Shown here one piece after another: positions 16,103 to 24,060 of a stretch of DNA of 51,317 nucleotides. This DNA comes from Selenomonas sp. WCT3 (lineage in GTDB: Bacteria; Bacillota; Negativicutes; Selenomonadales; Selenomonadaceae): assembly GCA_900100835.1 (NCBI GenBank), contig FNCM01000016.1, positions 1 to 51,317 on the forward strand, in the 5' to 3' direction. The notes beneath the pieces are model-generated. The model ran no database searches. It was not told the DNA's origin and saw only the letters and a list, made by a program, of their open reading frames with translations. Every line of letters starts with the position of its first letter. Position 1 is the first letter of the stretch. The position numbers and the translations under genes were made by a program.

Positions 16103-16669
16103 ATGACGGGATTTAGGGGATTCAATCGGAAGAAAGTTACGATTGTGGATGTAGCCGAGCGGGCAGGGGTGTCCAAAACAACGGTTTCCCGTTATCTTAA
16201 CGGCAAGTATGAATACATGTCGGAGCAGTCCCGGAGGCGGATTGCCGAAGCCATCGAGGAATTGGGGTATCGCCCCAGTTCCTTGGCTCGCAGTTTAAAA
16301 TCCAGATACCGGTATGTGCTGGGTGTAGTGGTAGCCGACATCACGGACCCTTACTGTGCCAAACTCATAAAGGGCATTGCTGAAAGGTGTGCCCAGGCTG
16401 GTTATCGGCTTTTATTTGGCGATTCTGCCGGGGATGAGAGCCGGGAACTCGAGTACATTCAGGATATGCTGGACCAGAGCGTGGATGGCATTCTGCTTGA
16501 CCCGCTGGATCGAAAGACTGGGCTGCTCTGGGAATTGGATGACAGCGAGGTGGAGCTCATGGTCATGGAGCGCACCGATTCGGCGGAGTCCATTGTTGAG
16601 ATGGGACGCCTTTATGTGGAGGAACTGCTGCGCTGTTTGGGACAAAAGCAAGAGAACAGGAATATTTGA
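16103..16669 (+). CDS. LacI-family regulator, shortened
   Basis: About 188 aa against a family norm near 330. The N-terminal HTH (VTIVDVAERAGVSKTTVSRY) and hinge (YRPSSLARSLKS) are intact. The first half of the sugar-binding domain follows (VLGVVVADITDPYCAKLIKG to DGILLDPLD). The chain then passes from ELMVMERTDS directly to ESIVEMGRLYVEELLRCLG, which resembles the last helix of full-length LacI proteins. An in-frame internal deletion of roughly 130 residues is therefore likely. DNA binding may survive, but effector binding is doubtful. ATG 16103 follows GGGAGTGG; ATG 16085 is possible. Confidence 0.7.
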   Translation: MTGFRGFNRKKVTIVDVAERAGVSKTTVSRYLNGKYEYMSEQSRRRIAEAIEELGYRPSSLARSLKSRYRYVLGVVVADITDPYCAKLIKGIAERCAQAGYRLLFGDSAGDESRELEYIQDMLDQSVDGILLDPLDRKTGLLWELDDSEVELMVMERTDSAESIVEMGRLYVEELLRCLGQKQENRNI

Positions 16670-16675
16670 AATAGC

Positions 16676-16724
16676 AAAAGGCATCCCCGCTGACTCAATA
16701 ACGAGTCGGCGGGGATGCCTTTTT
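16676..16724. terminator. Bidirectional terminator between lacI-type gene and hydA
   Basis: A near-perfect stem of about 20 bp: AAAAGGCATCCCCGC plus GACTC on the left (16676-16695) pairs with GAGTC plus GGCGGGGATGCCTTTT on the right (16703-16723). The A- and T-tracts flank the stem so that it works in both directions for the two convergent genes. Confidence 0.85.
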
Positions 16725-16725
16725 A

Positions 16726-18489
16726 TCAGTCAAATTCGTAGGGCTTGGCCACTTTATGGTAAGTGGTATGCAGGAGTTCATGGGCCCGCGGGCTCAGCGG
16801 TTCTCCTAGGAACTCACGGTAAAGGGTCTGAATTTCCGGGTTTTCGTGGGATTTGCGCAGTGGCAGGCCGCGGTCGATTTCGTAGAGGGCGGCCATGCGC
16901 TTTTTGCGAATGGCATTGGTGGTGCCAATGGGCTGGCCGCCGCCACCGATGCAGCCGCCGGGGCAGGCCATGATTTCAATGAAATCGTAGGGGCTGGTGC
17001 CCTTTTTGACCTGTTCCATGATGCGGCGGGCATTTTGGAGGGTGTGGGCTACGCAGACGCGGACTTCCCGGTCTTTGATATGGATAACAGCCTCTTTGAT
17101 GCCTTCAAAGCCACGGATTTCGCTGAATTCGATTTTCTCCAGGGTTTCGCCGGTAACTTTTTCGTAGACGGTGCGCAGGGCCGCTTCCATGACGCCGCCA
17201 GTGGCGCCAAAGATTGCGCCAGCCCCGGTTCCGAGTCCCAGCGGATTGTCGAATTCGCTTTCGGGCAGGTTCTTGAAGGAAAGGCCGACGTATTTGATGA
17301 GTTTGATGAGCTCACGGGTGGTGAGGACAACATCCACGTCGGGGATGCCATTGCGGCCCATTTCGGGGCGGGCGGCTTCGAATTTCTTGGCGGTGCAGGG
17401 CATGACTGATACCGTGACGATGTCCTTTACATCAATGCCGGCGTTTTCCGGATAATAGGTCTTGGCAATGGCCCCGAACATGCTCATAGGGGATTTGGCT
17501 GAAGAAAGATGTCCAATGCAGTTGGGGAAATGTTTCTCCATATAGTTGACCCAGCCTGGGCTGCAGGAGGTCATCATCGGCAGGGGGCCGCCATTTTGCA
17601 GGCGATGAAGGAACTCGGCGCCCTCTTCCATAATGGTGAGGTCAGCGCCGAAATTGGTGTCGAATACCTTGTCAAAGCCCAATAGTTTCAGGGCTGTGAC
17701 CATCTGCCCGGTGACGATGGCGCCGGGCTCCATGCCAAAGGCATCGCCTAGGGCTACCCGGACCGAGGGGGCAACCTGTACGATAACGTGTTTCTGCGGG
17801 TCCTGCAGGGCATCGAGCACCTTATTGGTATCGTCTTTTTCAACGATGGCACCGGTGGGGCAGACAAGGCTGCACTGTCCGCAGAGAATGCAGTCAGTGG
17901 CTTCCATCGGCTTGTTGAAGGCTGTGGTGACCACGATGTCGCTGCTGCGTCCGGCATAGGTCAGAGCGGCAATGCCCTGAACATCCTTGCAGGCGCGGAT
18001 GCAGCGGCCGCAGCGGATACATTTTGACGGGTCGCGGACAATGGACGGATTGGTTTCGATGCGGGGCTCGTCTTTGAGCACGCTGGGCAGTGGCGAATGC
18101 TGGATGTTAAACCGGCTGCAGAGACGTTGCAGGTCGCAGTTCTGGTTGCGCGGGCAGCTCAGGCAGTCCTTGTTGTGATTGGCCAGCATGAGCTGCAGGA
18201 TGGATACCTGCGTATCCCGGACAATCTGGGTGTCGGTATGGACTTCCATTCCCTCCCAGACTTCGGTGGAGCAGGCAGCCAGCAGGCGGCGCTTGCCCAC
18301 GACTTCTACGGCGCAAAGGCGGCAGTGGGCTTTGATTCGCTGGTCCTCATGATAGCAGAGGTGCGGAATGTCAATGCCGAGGGTTTGGGCGGCCTGCATG
18401 ATTTTGGTGCCCTTGGGCACTTCGATGGGGATATTGTTGATGGTCAGGTGAACCATCGGGATATCTTTTACTTCGTTTGCTGTGGTCAT
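16726..18489 (-). CDS. hydA: [FeFe] hydrogenase catalytic subunit (HndD/HydA type)
   Basis: 587-aa iron-only hydrogenase of the NAD(P)-linked trimeric type. In order: an N-terminal [2Fe-2S] domain (CYHEDQRIKAHCRLCAVEV), a His/Cys [4Fe-4S] site (CLSCPRNQNC), two [4Fe-4S] motifs (CIRCGRCIRACKDV and CILCGQCSLVCPTG) and the H-cluster domain. H-cluster motifs are TSCSPGW (L1, near residue 309), MPCTAKKFE (L2) and MACPGGCIGGGGQP (L3). L1 has Ser where the best-known enzymes have a second Cys. The gene overlaps the upstream NuoF-like gene by ATGA, so the two are translationally coupled. The complex evolves hydrogen from NAD(P)H, possibly with ferredoxin by electron bifurcation. Confidence 0.94.
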   Translation of the reverse strand: MTTANEVKDIPMVHLTINNIPIEVPKGTKIMQAAQTLGIDIPHLCYHEDQRIKAHCRLCAVEVVGKRRLLAACSTEVWEGMEVHTDTQIVRDTQVSILQLMLANHNKDCLSCPRNQNCDLQRLCSRFNIQHSPLPSVLKDEPRIETNPSIVRDPSKCIRCGRCIRACKDVQGIAALTYAGRSSDIVVTTAFNKPMEATDCILCGQCSLVCPTGAIVEKDDTNKVLDALQDPQKHVIVQVAPSVRVALGDAFGMEPGAIVTGQMVTALKLLGFDKVFDTNFGADLTIMEEGAEFLHRLQNGGPLPMMTSCSPGWVNYMEKHFPNCIGHLSSAKSPMSMFGAIAKTYYPENAGIDVKDIVTVSVMPCTAKKFEAARPEMGRNGIPDVDVVLTTRELIKLIKYVGLSFKNLPESEFDNPLGLGTGAGAIFGATGGVMEAALRTVYEKVTGETLEKIEFSEIRGFEGIKEAVIHIKDREVRVCVAHTLQNARRIMEQVKKGTSPYDFIEIMACPGGCIGGGGQPIGTTNAIRKKRMAALYEIDRGLPLRKSHENPEIQTLYREFLGEPLSPRAHELLHTTYHKVAKPYEFD

Positions 18490-19739
18490 GATTCAGTACC
18501 TCCGACTTCAAATACCTCTGGGAATGTCAGCATGGCGGACTGCAGGGTGTTCTGAGCCGTCTCGCCAAGGCCGCAAAGGGAGGACATGCTCATAACCCGG
18601 GCAATGGTGGACATGATACGGATGTCTTCCTGGGTGGCGGTGTGGCAGGCAATCTTGTCGAGGATAATCTTGATGTGGAGATTGCCCTCACGGCAGGGGG
18701 TGCACTGACCGCAGCTTTCCTCGGAGAAAAATTCCTGATTCATGCGCAGAAAGTCAATGACGCTGGTGCGCTCGTCGATGACCAGAATGCCGCCGGAACC
18801 CACCATGACTCCGGCGTTGCGCAGGTCGTCATAGGTATAGGGCGTATCGAGAATGGAGGCGTCGGCAATCTTACCCGAAGCACCGCCAAACTGAATGAGC
18901 TGGATTTCGCGGTCATGCTGGATGCCGCCAGCCAGATTGTAGATGATTTCCCGGACGGTAGTGCCGAAGGGGATTTCAAAGACGCCGGGATTGTTGACGT
19001 TGCCAGCGACGGAAATCATTTTGGTGCCGATGGATTCACCGGAACCGCAGGAGGCGTAGACCTTATCCTTGTCGGTGAGCAGATGCGGTACGATGGACAG
19101 GCTTTCGACGTTGTTGAGACAGGTGGGACGGGCAAAGAGACCGCTTACTTTGATGAAAGGCGGTTTCATGCGCGGGCGTCCAGCTTTTCCCTCGATGGAG
19201 CGGATTAGTGCCGTGCCTTCGCCGCAGACATAGGCGCCGCCGCCTGAGTAGAGGTGCAAGTTGAAATTAAAGCCCTTGCCGAGGATGTTTTCCCCCAGAA
19301 AGCCGTAGTTTTTGGCCTGGCGGATAGCATTGAGCAGCAGCGGGCGGAGGCAGGCGTATTCGGCGCGCATGTAGATATAGCCATCGGTGGCGCCGCAGAC
19401 ATAACCAGCGATAATCAAGGCCTCGATGAGATTGAAGGGGTCCTTTTTGATGAGTTCCCGGTCTTTGAAGGTGGTGGTTTCCCCTTCGTCAGCGTTGCAG
19501 ACGACGACTTTATTTTCGCCGATAACAGCGCGGGCCTGGGACCATTTGCGGCCCAGTGGATATTCAGCGCCGCCGCGTCCGCGTACCTTGACTTCGGTAA
19601 TCATGTCGCAGATTTTTTCGGGGTCCATGGTCACAGCCTTGCGTAGGGCCTCGAAGCCGCCGATATCCATATAAGACCCGATGGATGATGTATCGTACTG
19701 ACCAAAATTCTTGGTCAGGAACTTAACTTGGTTGCTCAT
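18486..19739 (-). CDS. hydB: NuoF-like flavoprotein subunit of the hydrogenase
   Basis: 417-aa NAD(P)H- and FMN-binding subunit. Visible are VRGRGGAEYPLGRKW (FMN/NAD loop), GGGGAYVCGEGTALIRSIEG, the segment ending GRPRMKPPF, and the C-terminal [4Fe-4S] motif SCGQCTPCREG. It is short for HydB/HndC, which usually carries an extra N-terminal [2Fe-2S] and a C-terminal 2x[4Fe-4S] domain; here it stops after the NuoF core. ATG 19739 has AGGAGG 7 nt upstream. It lies in an operon 17 bp after the NuoE-like gene and overlaps hydA by 4 bp. Confidence 0.9.
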   Translation of the reverse strand: MSNQVKFLTKNFGQYDTSSIGSYMDIGGFEALRKAVTMDPEKICDMITEVKVRGRGGAEYPLGRKWSQARAVIGENKVVVCNADEGETTTFKDRELIKKDPFNLIEALIIAGYVCGATDGYIYMRAEYACLRPLLLNAIRQAKNYGFLGENILGKGFNFNLHLYSGGGAYVCGEGTALIRSIEGKAGRPRMKPPFIKVSGLFARPTCLNNVESLSIVPHLLTDKDKVYASCGSGESIGTKMISVAGNVNNPGVFEIPFGTTVREIIYNLAGGIQHDREIQLIQFGGASGKIADASILDTPYTYDDLRNAGVMVGSGGILVIDERTSVIDFLRMNQEFFSEESCGQCTPCREGNLHIKIILDKIACHTATQEDIRIMSTIARVMSMSSLCGLGETAQNTLQSAMLTFPEVFEVGGTES

Positions 19740-19756
19740 AACATTTCCTCCTCAGC

Positions 19757-20263
19757 TTACGTCAGGGAACGAAGCAGAGCTTCAATCTTTTCCTGGGTGT
19801 CCAGATGGTCGTAAATCTGACCATTGATGCGCACCGATGGCGCCCGGTCGCAGGCACCATAGCAGGTGGTGGTCTCGAGGGTAAAGCGCCCGTCGTAGGT
19901 GGTTTCGCCAATCTTGATATCCAGCAGGCGCTGGAGGGTTTCTAACAGGCGCTTCGTGTCGATGACGTTTACGCGGCAGGCCGGAGAACTGCAGACCTGA
20001 ATGGGGTATTTTGCCCGTGGCTTGGAGGAGAGTTCGCTATAGAAGTTAAGGCAGTCAAATATATTGGTGACCGGCAGTGAAAGGCGGTCGGCCAGATAAT
20101 AGGCAACGGGCTCGGAAATGTAGTGACGCTCATGGAGCTCCTGCACTTCGAGCAGGATGCCGACAATCTGGGTCGGGTCGTTATCGTGGGATTCGAGGAC
20201 AAGGTCTATCTTTGCCTGAAGCTCAGCAGGCAGCGGATATTCTTTCGTTTGTGCAGTGAGCAT
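19757..20263 (-). CDS. hydC: NuoE-like [2Fe-2S] subunit of the hydrogenase
   Basis: 168-aa thioredoxin-fold ferredoxin of the NuoE/HndA/HydC family. The four cluster cysteines are in CSSPACRVN and CYGACDRAPSV. It carries electrons between the flavin subunit and the hydrogenase. The helical N-terminus (LLEVQELHERHYISEPVAYY) is typical. It is the first gene of the three-gene unit, with AGGAGG 7 nt before ATG 20263 and a minus-strand TATAAT at 20326-20321 in the AT-rich leader. Confidence 0.92.
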   Translation of the reverse strand: MLTAQTKEYPLPAELQAKIDLVLESHDNDPTQIVGILLEVQELHERHYISEPVAYYLADRLSLPVTNIFDCLNFYSELSSKPRAKYPIQVCSSPACRVNVIDTKRLLETLQRLLDIKIGETTYDGRFTLETTTCYGACDRAPSVRINGQIYDHLDTQEKIEALLRSLT

Positions 20264-20320
20264 AGATAAGCCTCCTATATTTTTAATACATATATAACAA
20301 TATTATTATATAATAAAATA

Positions 20321-20326
20321 TTATAG
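20321..20326 (-). promoter_or_regulatory. Candidate -10 of the hydrogenase operon
   Basis: Perfect TATAAT on the minus strand, about 58 bp before the hydC start codon. The region around 20279-20330 is almost pure A/T and weakly palindromic. No clear -35 is seen. Confidence 0.4.
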
Positions 20327-20416
20327 ATTGACAGTGTTTGGATAAAAAAACAAGAAGAATAAAGAAGTGAAAATTTGACATAATGGGTCAAAATAAATAA
20401 CATCCACAAGATATAG

Positions 20417-20445
20417 TGTACAATGTTACAAATTTATGCTATAAT
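20417..20445 (+). promoter_or_regulatory. Promoter of the 79-aa gene
   Basis: TGTACA (20417-20422), 17-bp spacer and TATAAT (20440-20445) with an upstream TGC forming an extended -10. Confidence 0.6.
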
Positions 20446-20506
20446 GTAGTTGCCATTAAGGGAGCATGTAAATAGACTCATACATAATACTATGGGGGGA
20501 TTATTT

Positions 20507-20746
20507 ATGGCTATCAAGAACATTGAAATGGACCGTCGTGACAGTGCGAGTTATCGCAAAATCTTGAAACGAGGAGGTTTCCTTTCTGCAAGTTACTTGT
20601 CTGTCAATGGCTTTGACGTCAACCGGCTTCGCAAGCTGGCGCTGGCAGGAGAACTTGATGCAGTGCGCTGCGCTATTGGCAACTCAATCCGCTGGTATTA
20701 CCGGGAACGGCAGGCGGAAAATGCTCACCTTCGTGGACTGGCATGA
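20507..20746 (+). CDS. Small conserved-looking protein, unknown
   Basis: 79 aa; family not recognised. The protein is basic and mostly helical, with no signal peptide, membrane segment or cysteine motif (for example YRKILKRGGFLSASYLSVNG and AIGNSIRWYYRERQAENAHL). ATG 20507 lies 7 nt after GGGGGA. It has its own promoter and terminator, which supports a real monocistronic gene. It is divergent from the hydrogenase operon. Confidence 0.65.
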   Translation: MAIKNIEMDRRDSASYRKILKRGGFLSASYLSVNGFDVNRLRKLALAGELDAVRCAIGNSIRWYYRERQAENAHLRGLA

Positions 20747-20785
20747 ATATGCTGGTAATGTAATGCTGTTATTTTTGTGAATGTT

Positions 20786-20814
20786 GGAATCGGCCTTGCC
20801 GGTTCTCTTTTTTT
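20786..20814 (+). terminator. Terminator of the 79-aa gene
   Basis: Short stem AATCGG/CCGGTT (one G-U pair) around CCTTG, followed by TCTTTTTTT. Confidence 0.6.
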
Positions 20815-20835
20815 GCATTTTTCCGGGAGACTTAT

Positions 20836-21774
20836 ATGATACATTATTTTTGGCCAATTGTAATCAGTTTCTTGTTATTGGTGTTTATCGTAATCCCTGC
20901 TGTCGTGATTTGGCGGCTTAGCCTGAAGGTTCCTGAGGATGCGGGGAGGCGCCGGTTCTTGAAGAAGGCGGCTCTCTATCCCGTGGGACTGGCTGCAGCA
21001 ATCGGGTATGGCTATGGCTATGAGCGCAGTCATACGGTGGACCATCGCTATGGAATTTCGGTGCCAGCCGGGGCTTTCCCCGAAGGATACCGCTTGGCGC
21101 AAATCAGCGATGTGCATCTGGGAAAATTCTTTTCGGTGGCAGAGCTACGTCGGCTATTGGAACGGATTGTTGCCGATGGGCCAGATATGCTGGCAATCAC
21201 CGGGGACCTTTTCGATGATGAAAGCCAGAATCTTGCGGCGGCACAGCTGCTGGATGAATATGTGGATAGATTCCCCGATGGCATTTGGTACTGCCTGGGA
21301 AATCATGAACATTTCCGCGGCATAACCGAAATAAAGCGGTTTCTGTCCGCCACAAGGGTTCATGCCCTCTATAATCATGCCGAGCAGGTACCGGGCAAAT
21401 CCTTCTGGGTAGCGGGGACAGACCATCCCATGATCCGGGAAACGGAGAAGTTCCGCCAGCTCAAGGAGGAATACTTTGCCAAAACCATAGAGGATATTCC
21501 TGAAAAAGAACGAAAAAGTACAATAGTATTAGCGCATCATCCCGAGTTTATCGATAACGCTGCCGCGGCAGGGATACCTCTTACATTGACTGGTCATACC
21601 CATGGCGGTCAGTTTGGCATCTTTGGGCTGCCGCTTTTTCCGGTGTTTAAATACACCCGCGGTATGGTGCGGCTGGGAGATAGTTATGGTTATGTCCACG
21701 TTGGTAATGGCAGCTGGTTCCCCTGCCGGATTGGCTGCCCGCCGGAAGTGGCCTATTTTGAATTTCGAGGTTGA
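20836..21774 (+). CDS. Membrane-anchored metallophosphoesterase (YaeI/YkuE-like)
   Basis: 312 aa. An N-terminal membrane helix (residues 3-25) is followed by RRRFLKKA, a twin-arginine-like sequence before a second hydrophobic stretch. The calcineurin-type metallophosphoesterase core has ISDVHLGKF, GDLFDDE, LGNHEHF, LAHHPEF and GHTHGGQ, giving a complete dinuclear metal site. The catalytic domain probably faces outside the cytoplasm. Family members include B. subtilis YkuE and E. coli YaeI; the physiological substrate here is unknown. It overlaps nothing but is followed at once by the glycosyltransferase gene (2-bp gap). Confidence 0.85.
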   Translation: MIHYFWPIVISFLLLVFIVIPAVVIWRLSLKVPEDAGRRRFLKKAALYPVGLAAAIGYGYGYERSHTVDHRYGISVPAGAFPEGYRLAQISDVHLGKFFSVAELRRLLERIVADGPDMLAITGDLFDDESQNLAAAQLLDEYVDRFPDGIWYCLGNHEHFRGITEIKRFLSATRVHALYNHAEQVPGKSFWVAGTDHPMIRETEKFRQLKEEYFAKTIEDIPEKERKSTIVLAHHPEFIDNAAAAGIPLTLTGHTHGGQFGIFGLPLFPVFKYTRGMVRLGDSYGYVHVGNGSWFPCRIGCPPEVAYFEFRG

Positions 21775-21776
21775 AG

Positions 21777-23219
21777 ATGGTGGATTGGCAAGCAAAACTG
21801 GATAGGATTTGTTCGCTGTTGGCACAGGGGAAAACCGCTGCGGCCAGAAAGGTTCTAGATGAGCTGCGGGGCGCGGGGGAAGTTCCCACTGAGGAAATGT
21901 GGCGGGTTCACGAACTTTACGGAGCGATGTTTCATGATTTAGCTGATGCTGAGGGGGCGGCTGCTGCTTATAGCAATGCGGCCCAGTCGGATCGCTTTCT
22001 GCGGAGCCAGCGGGAACATTTTTCTAACTACCTATTTGCCCTTCACTACCTGCCGGGACTTGCGCCGGAGGATTTATATCAGCAGCATGTGGTATACCAA
22101 GGCCTGTATCGGGACACCGTGGAACTGCCAACTTGCCCTAAGTATCAGCATGACCGCATTCGAATTGGTTTTCTGGCCCGGGATTTTTGTGAATCCTCTT
22201 CGGCCAGGTTTTATGAATGCTTGCTGACGAGGCTTGATGTGCGCTCCTTTGAAGTGTATGCCTACGCTTTGGAAAACGATGAAGACAACTTCACCCGTCA
22301 CCTGCAGGCATCGGGGCTGACCTATCGTTGTTTGACCGGTCAAAATCTTGAGCAGATGGCAAAGACCATTCGCTGGGATGAAATTGACGTATTGATGGAT
22401 TTGAGCGGTCATGCCGATGGGGGCATGACCTTGATGGTAATGGCCCAGCGTCCGGCACCGGTACAGCTTTGCGGCATTGGCTGGTTTGATACCACGGGCC
22501 TAGCGGCTATGGATTATTTTTTGACGGATGGCGATATGGACCCTGTAGGGGGGCAGGCAGAAACGCGATTCAAGGAACAGCTGCTGCGGCTTCCCCATGG
22601 TTTTTGTTTCCAGCCATCAGCGGCAATGGGGCGGCTGAGGCGAAAACCGCGAGGGGGGAATGGCATCACCTTTGGCAGCTTCCAGAATTTCATGAAGATA
22701 TCGCGGCCAGTCATGGATTGCTGGCGGGAAATCCTGAACAATCTGCCGGACAGCCGGTTGGTGGTGCAGGATACGACGCGGCTTTTTGAGCGGCGGGCGG
22801 TCATGCAAAAGCGGCTGGAAAACGCGGGACTGCCCATGGAACGGGTTGAGGTGCGTCTAGGCAGTGATGCGTATCTGGAGCAATACCAGCAAATCGATAT
22901 TATGCTGGATACCTTCCCCTATCCCGGCGGGGCGGCCACGGCGACAGCTCTTTATATGGGGGTGCCGGTAATTGCCATGGAGGGAGACCATCACAGCGCA
23001 CGCCTTAGCAGCAGTATCTTAAGAGCTGCCGGCTTTTCGGAATGGCTGGCCGAAAGTACCGATGGGTATATCAAGCTGGCTTTGCAGTTGGCCGTAGATA
23101 AGGAAGGCCTGGCAAGGACGCAGTTGATGCTGCGGACGGAATTAGAGCATTCGGCGTTGCTGGATGCCACGGCTTATGTAAGGAATTTTGAGCAGGCGGT
23201 AAGAGGCTGCCTTAGATAG
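21777..23219 (+). CDS. GT41-family (SPINDLY/OGT-like) protein O-glycosyltransferase
   Basis: 480 aa. An N-terminal helical, TPR-like region of about 110 residues precedes the GT41 catalytic domain: RIRIGFLARDFCESSSARF, DVLMDLSGHADGGM, RPAPVQLCGIGWFDTTG, ITFGSFQNFMKIS and DIMLDTFPYPGGAATATAL. These correspond to the two Rossmann lobes and the UDP-sugar site of O-GlcNAc transferases. It is probably cytoplasmic. ATG 21777 overlaps the preceding stop region, with GAGG 7 nt upstream. Since flagellins and a giant adhesin are encoded nearby, protein O-glycosylation of surface proteins is a reasonable inference. Confidence 0.87.
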   Translation: MVDWQAKLDRICSLLAQGKTAAARKVLDELRGAGEVPTEEMWRVHELYGAMFHDLADAEGAAAAYSNAAQSDRFLRSQREHFSNYLFALHYLPGLAPEDLYQQHVVYQGLYRDTVELPTCPKYQHDRIRIGFLARDFCESSSARFYECLLTRLDVRSFEVYAYALENDEDNFTRHLQASGLTYRCLTGQNLEQMAKTIRWDEIDVLMDLSGHADGGMTLMVMAQRPAPVQLCGIGWFDTTGLAAMDYFLTDGDMDPVGGQAETRFKEQLLRLPHGFCFQPSAAMGRLRRKPRGGNGITFGSFQNFMKISRPVMDCWREILNNLPDSRLVVQDTTRLFERRAVMQKRLENAGLPMERVEVRLGSDAYLEQYQQIDIMLDTFPYPGGAATATALYMGVPVIAMEGDHHSARLSSSILRAAGFSEWLAESTDGYIKLALQLAVDKEGLARTQLMLRTELEHSALLDATAYVRNFEQAVRGCLR

Positions 23220-23244
23220 GGAAGTTTTGAGAGGGAGATGGATT

Positions 23245-24060
23245 TTGCGATATACCCTGATGGATTTTATCGTTGGCGGCCCAGAGGCTGGCCGATGGCT
23301 GGTGATTGAGAGTGCCCAGTATCTAAAACCGCTGCGGCTGGCTTATCCCAATGCGGCGATTACCGCTGTCACACGTTTTGCGGAAATAGCGGCATTGGCC
23401 GAATTCCGGGAGCTGGGAATAGATTGGCATATCTTTGACTATCGCCGGGAGGAGCTGCCCTTTGCCGAGGAATCCTTTGACTATGTCATTGCCGAATCCT
23501 GCCTGGAGGAGGCGTTTCAGCCCTACGAGACCATGATGGACATCAGCCGGAAGCTGACTGACGTGGGGACGCTTTATACTTCCTATGGGAACATCCGTTA
23601 TCATGGCGTGCTGTCTCAGCTGCGTGAAGGAATCTTTCCTGTGCGGGAACAGCATCTCTATGCGAAAGGCGAGGTTGTCCGTCTGCTAGATGACACCTTG
23701 TATAAGGAAATCGATTTCTTGCCGGGACAGCAGGACGATGATTTTTCGTCAGGGGATGCCTGGGAAGCCCAGGGCTTTGATAATTTCAGCCATGATCTCA
23801 GCACGAGCTGTTGGCTGGTGGAGGCCAAGCGCAGTACTGCCACGGTGGCCAACCTCAAGAGCCTCTACGATAAAGCGACGCGAAAGCAGCTGGCGCGGAT
23901 TATCCATCGCATCGAATACGATGTGGAGCGCGAAAAAAACCTCGCCGAATTGAAAAAATTCTGCGAGGCCAACATGATTTTTGATGATTATTTAGCAGAC
24001 TTTATCCAAGAGATATGTGTCCACCCATTAAAATTAACCGAATGCCTAAAGCAAACATAG
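23245..24060 (+). CDS. Methyltransferase-like protein, unknown
   Basis: 271 aa from TTG 23245, which has GGGAG 7-8 nt upstream; a TTG at 23227 is less well placed. A class I SAM-methyltransferase-like pattern is seen: an early strand WLVIESAQYL, then FDYRREELPFAEESFDYVIAESCLEE, resembling the post-IV region. The glycine-rich SAM loop is not canonical (GGPEAGR), so activity is uncertain. The C-terminal part is helical. It is 25 bp after the GT41 gene and probably co-transcribed, suggesting a role in the same modification pathway. It overlaps the convergent tauE-type gene by 59 bp. Confidence 0.65.
   Translation: MRYTLMDFIVGGPEAGRWLVIESAQYLKPLRLAYPNAAITAVTRFAEIAALAEFRELGIDWHIFDYRREELPFAEESFDYVIAESCLEEAFQPYETMMDISRKLTDVGTLYTSYGNIRYHGVLSQLREGIFPVREQHLYAKGEVVRLLDDTLYKEIDFLPGQQDDDFSSGDAWEAQGFDNFSHDLSTSCWLVEAKRSTATVANLKSLYDKATRKQLARIIHRIEYDVEREKNLAELKKFCEANMIFDDYLADFIQEICVHPLKLTECLKQT
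23933..23968 (-). terminator. Terminator of the TauE gene, inside the methyltransferase-like gene
   Basis: Minus-strand stem CCTCGC-A-GAATT / AATTC-G-GCGAGG (23968-23940) followed by seven T residues (23939-23933). It lies 33 nt past the TauE stop and within coding sequence of the opposite-strand gene. Confidence 0.8.
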
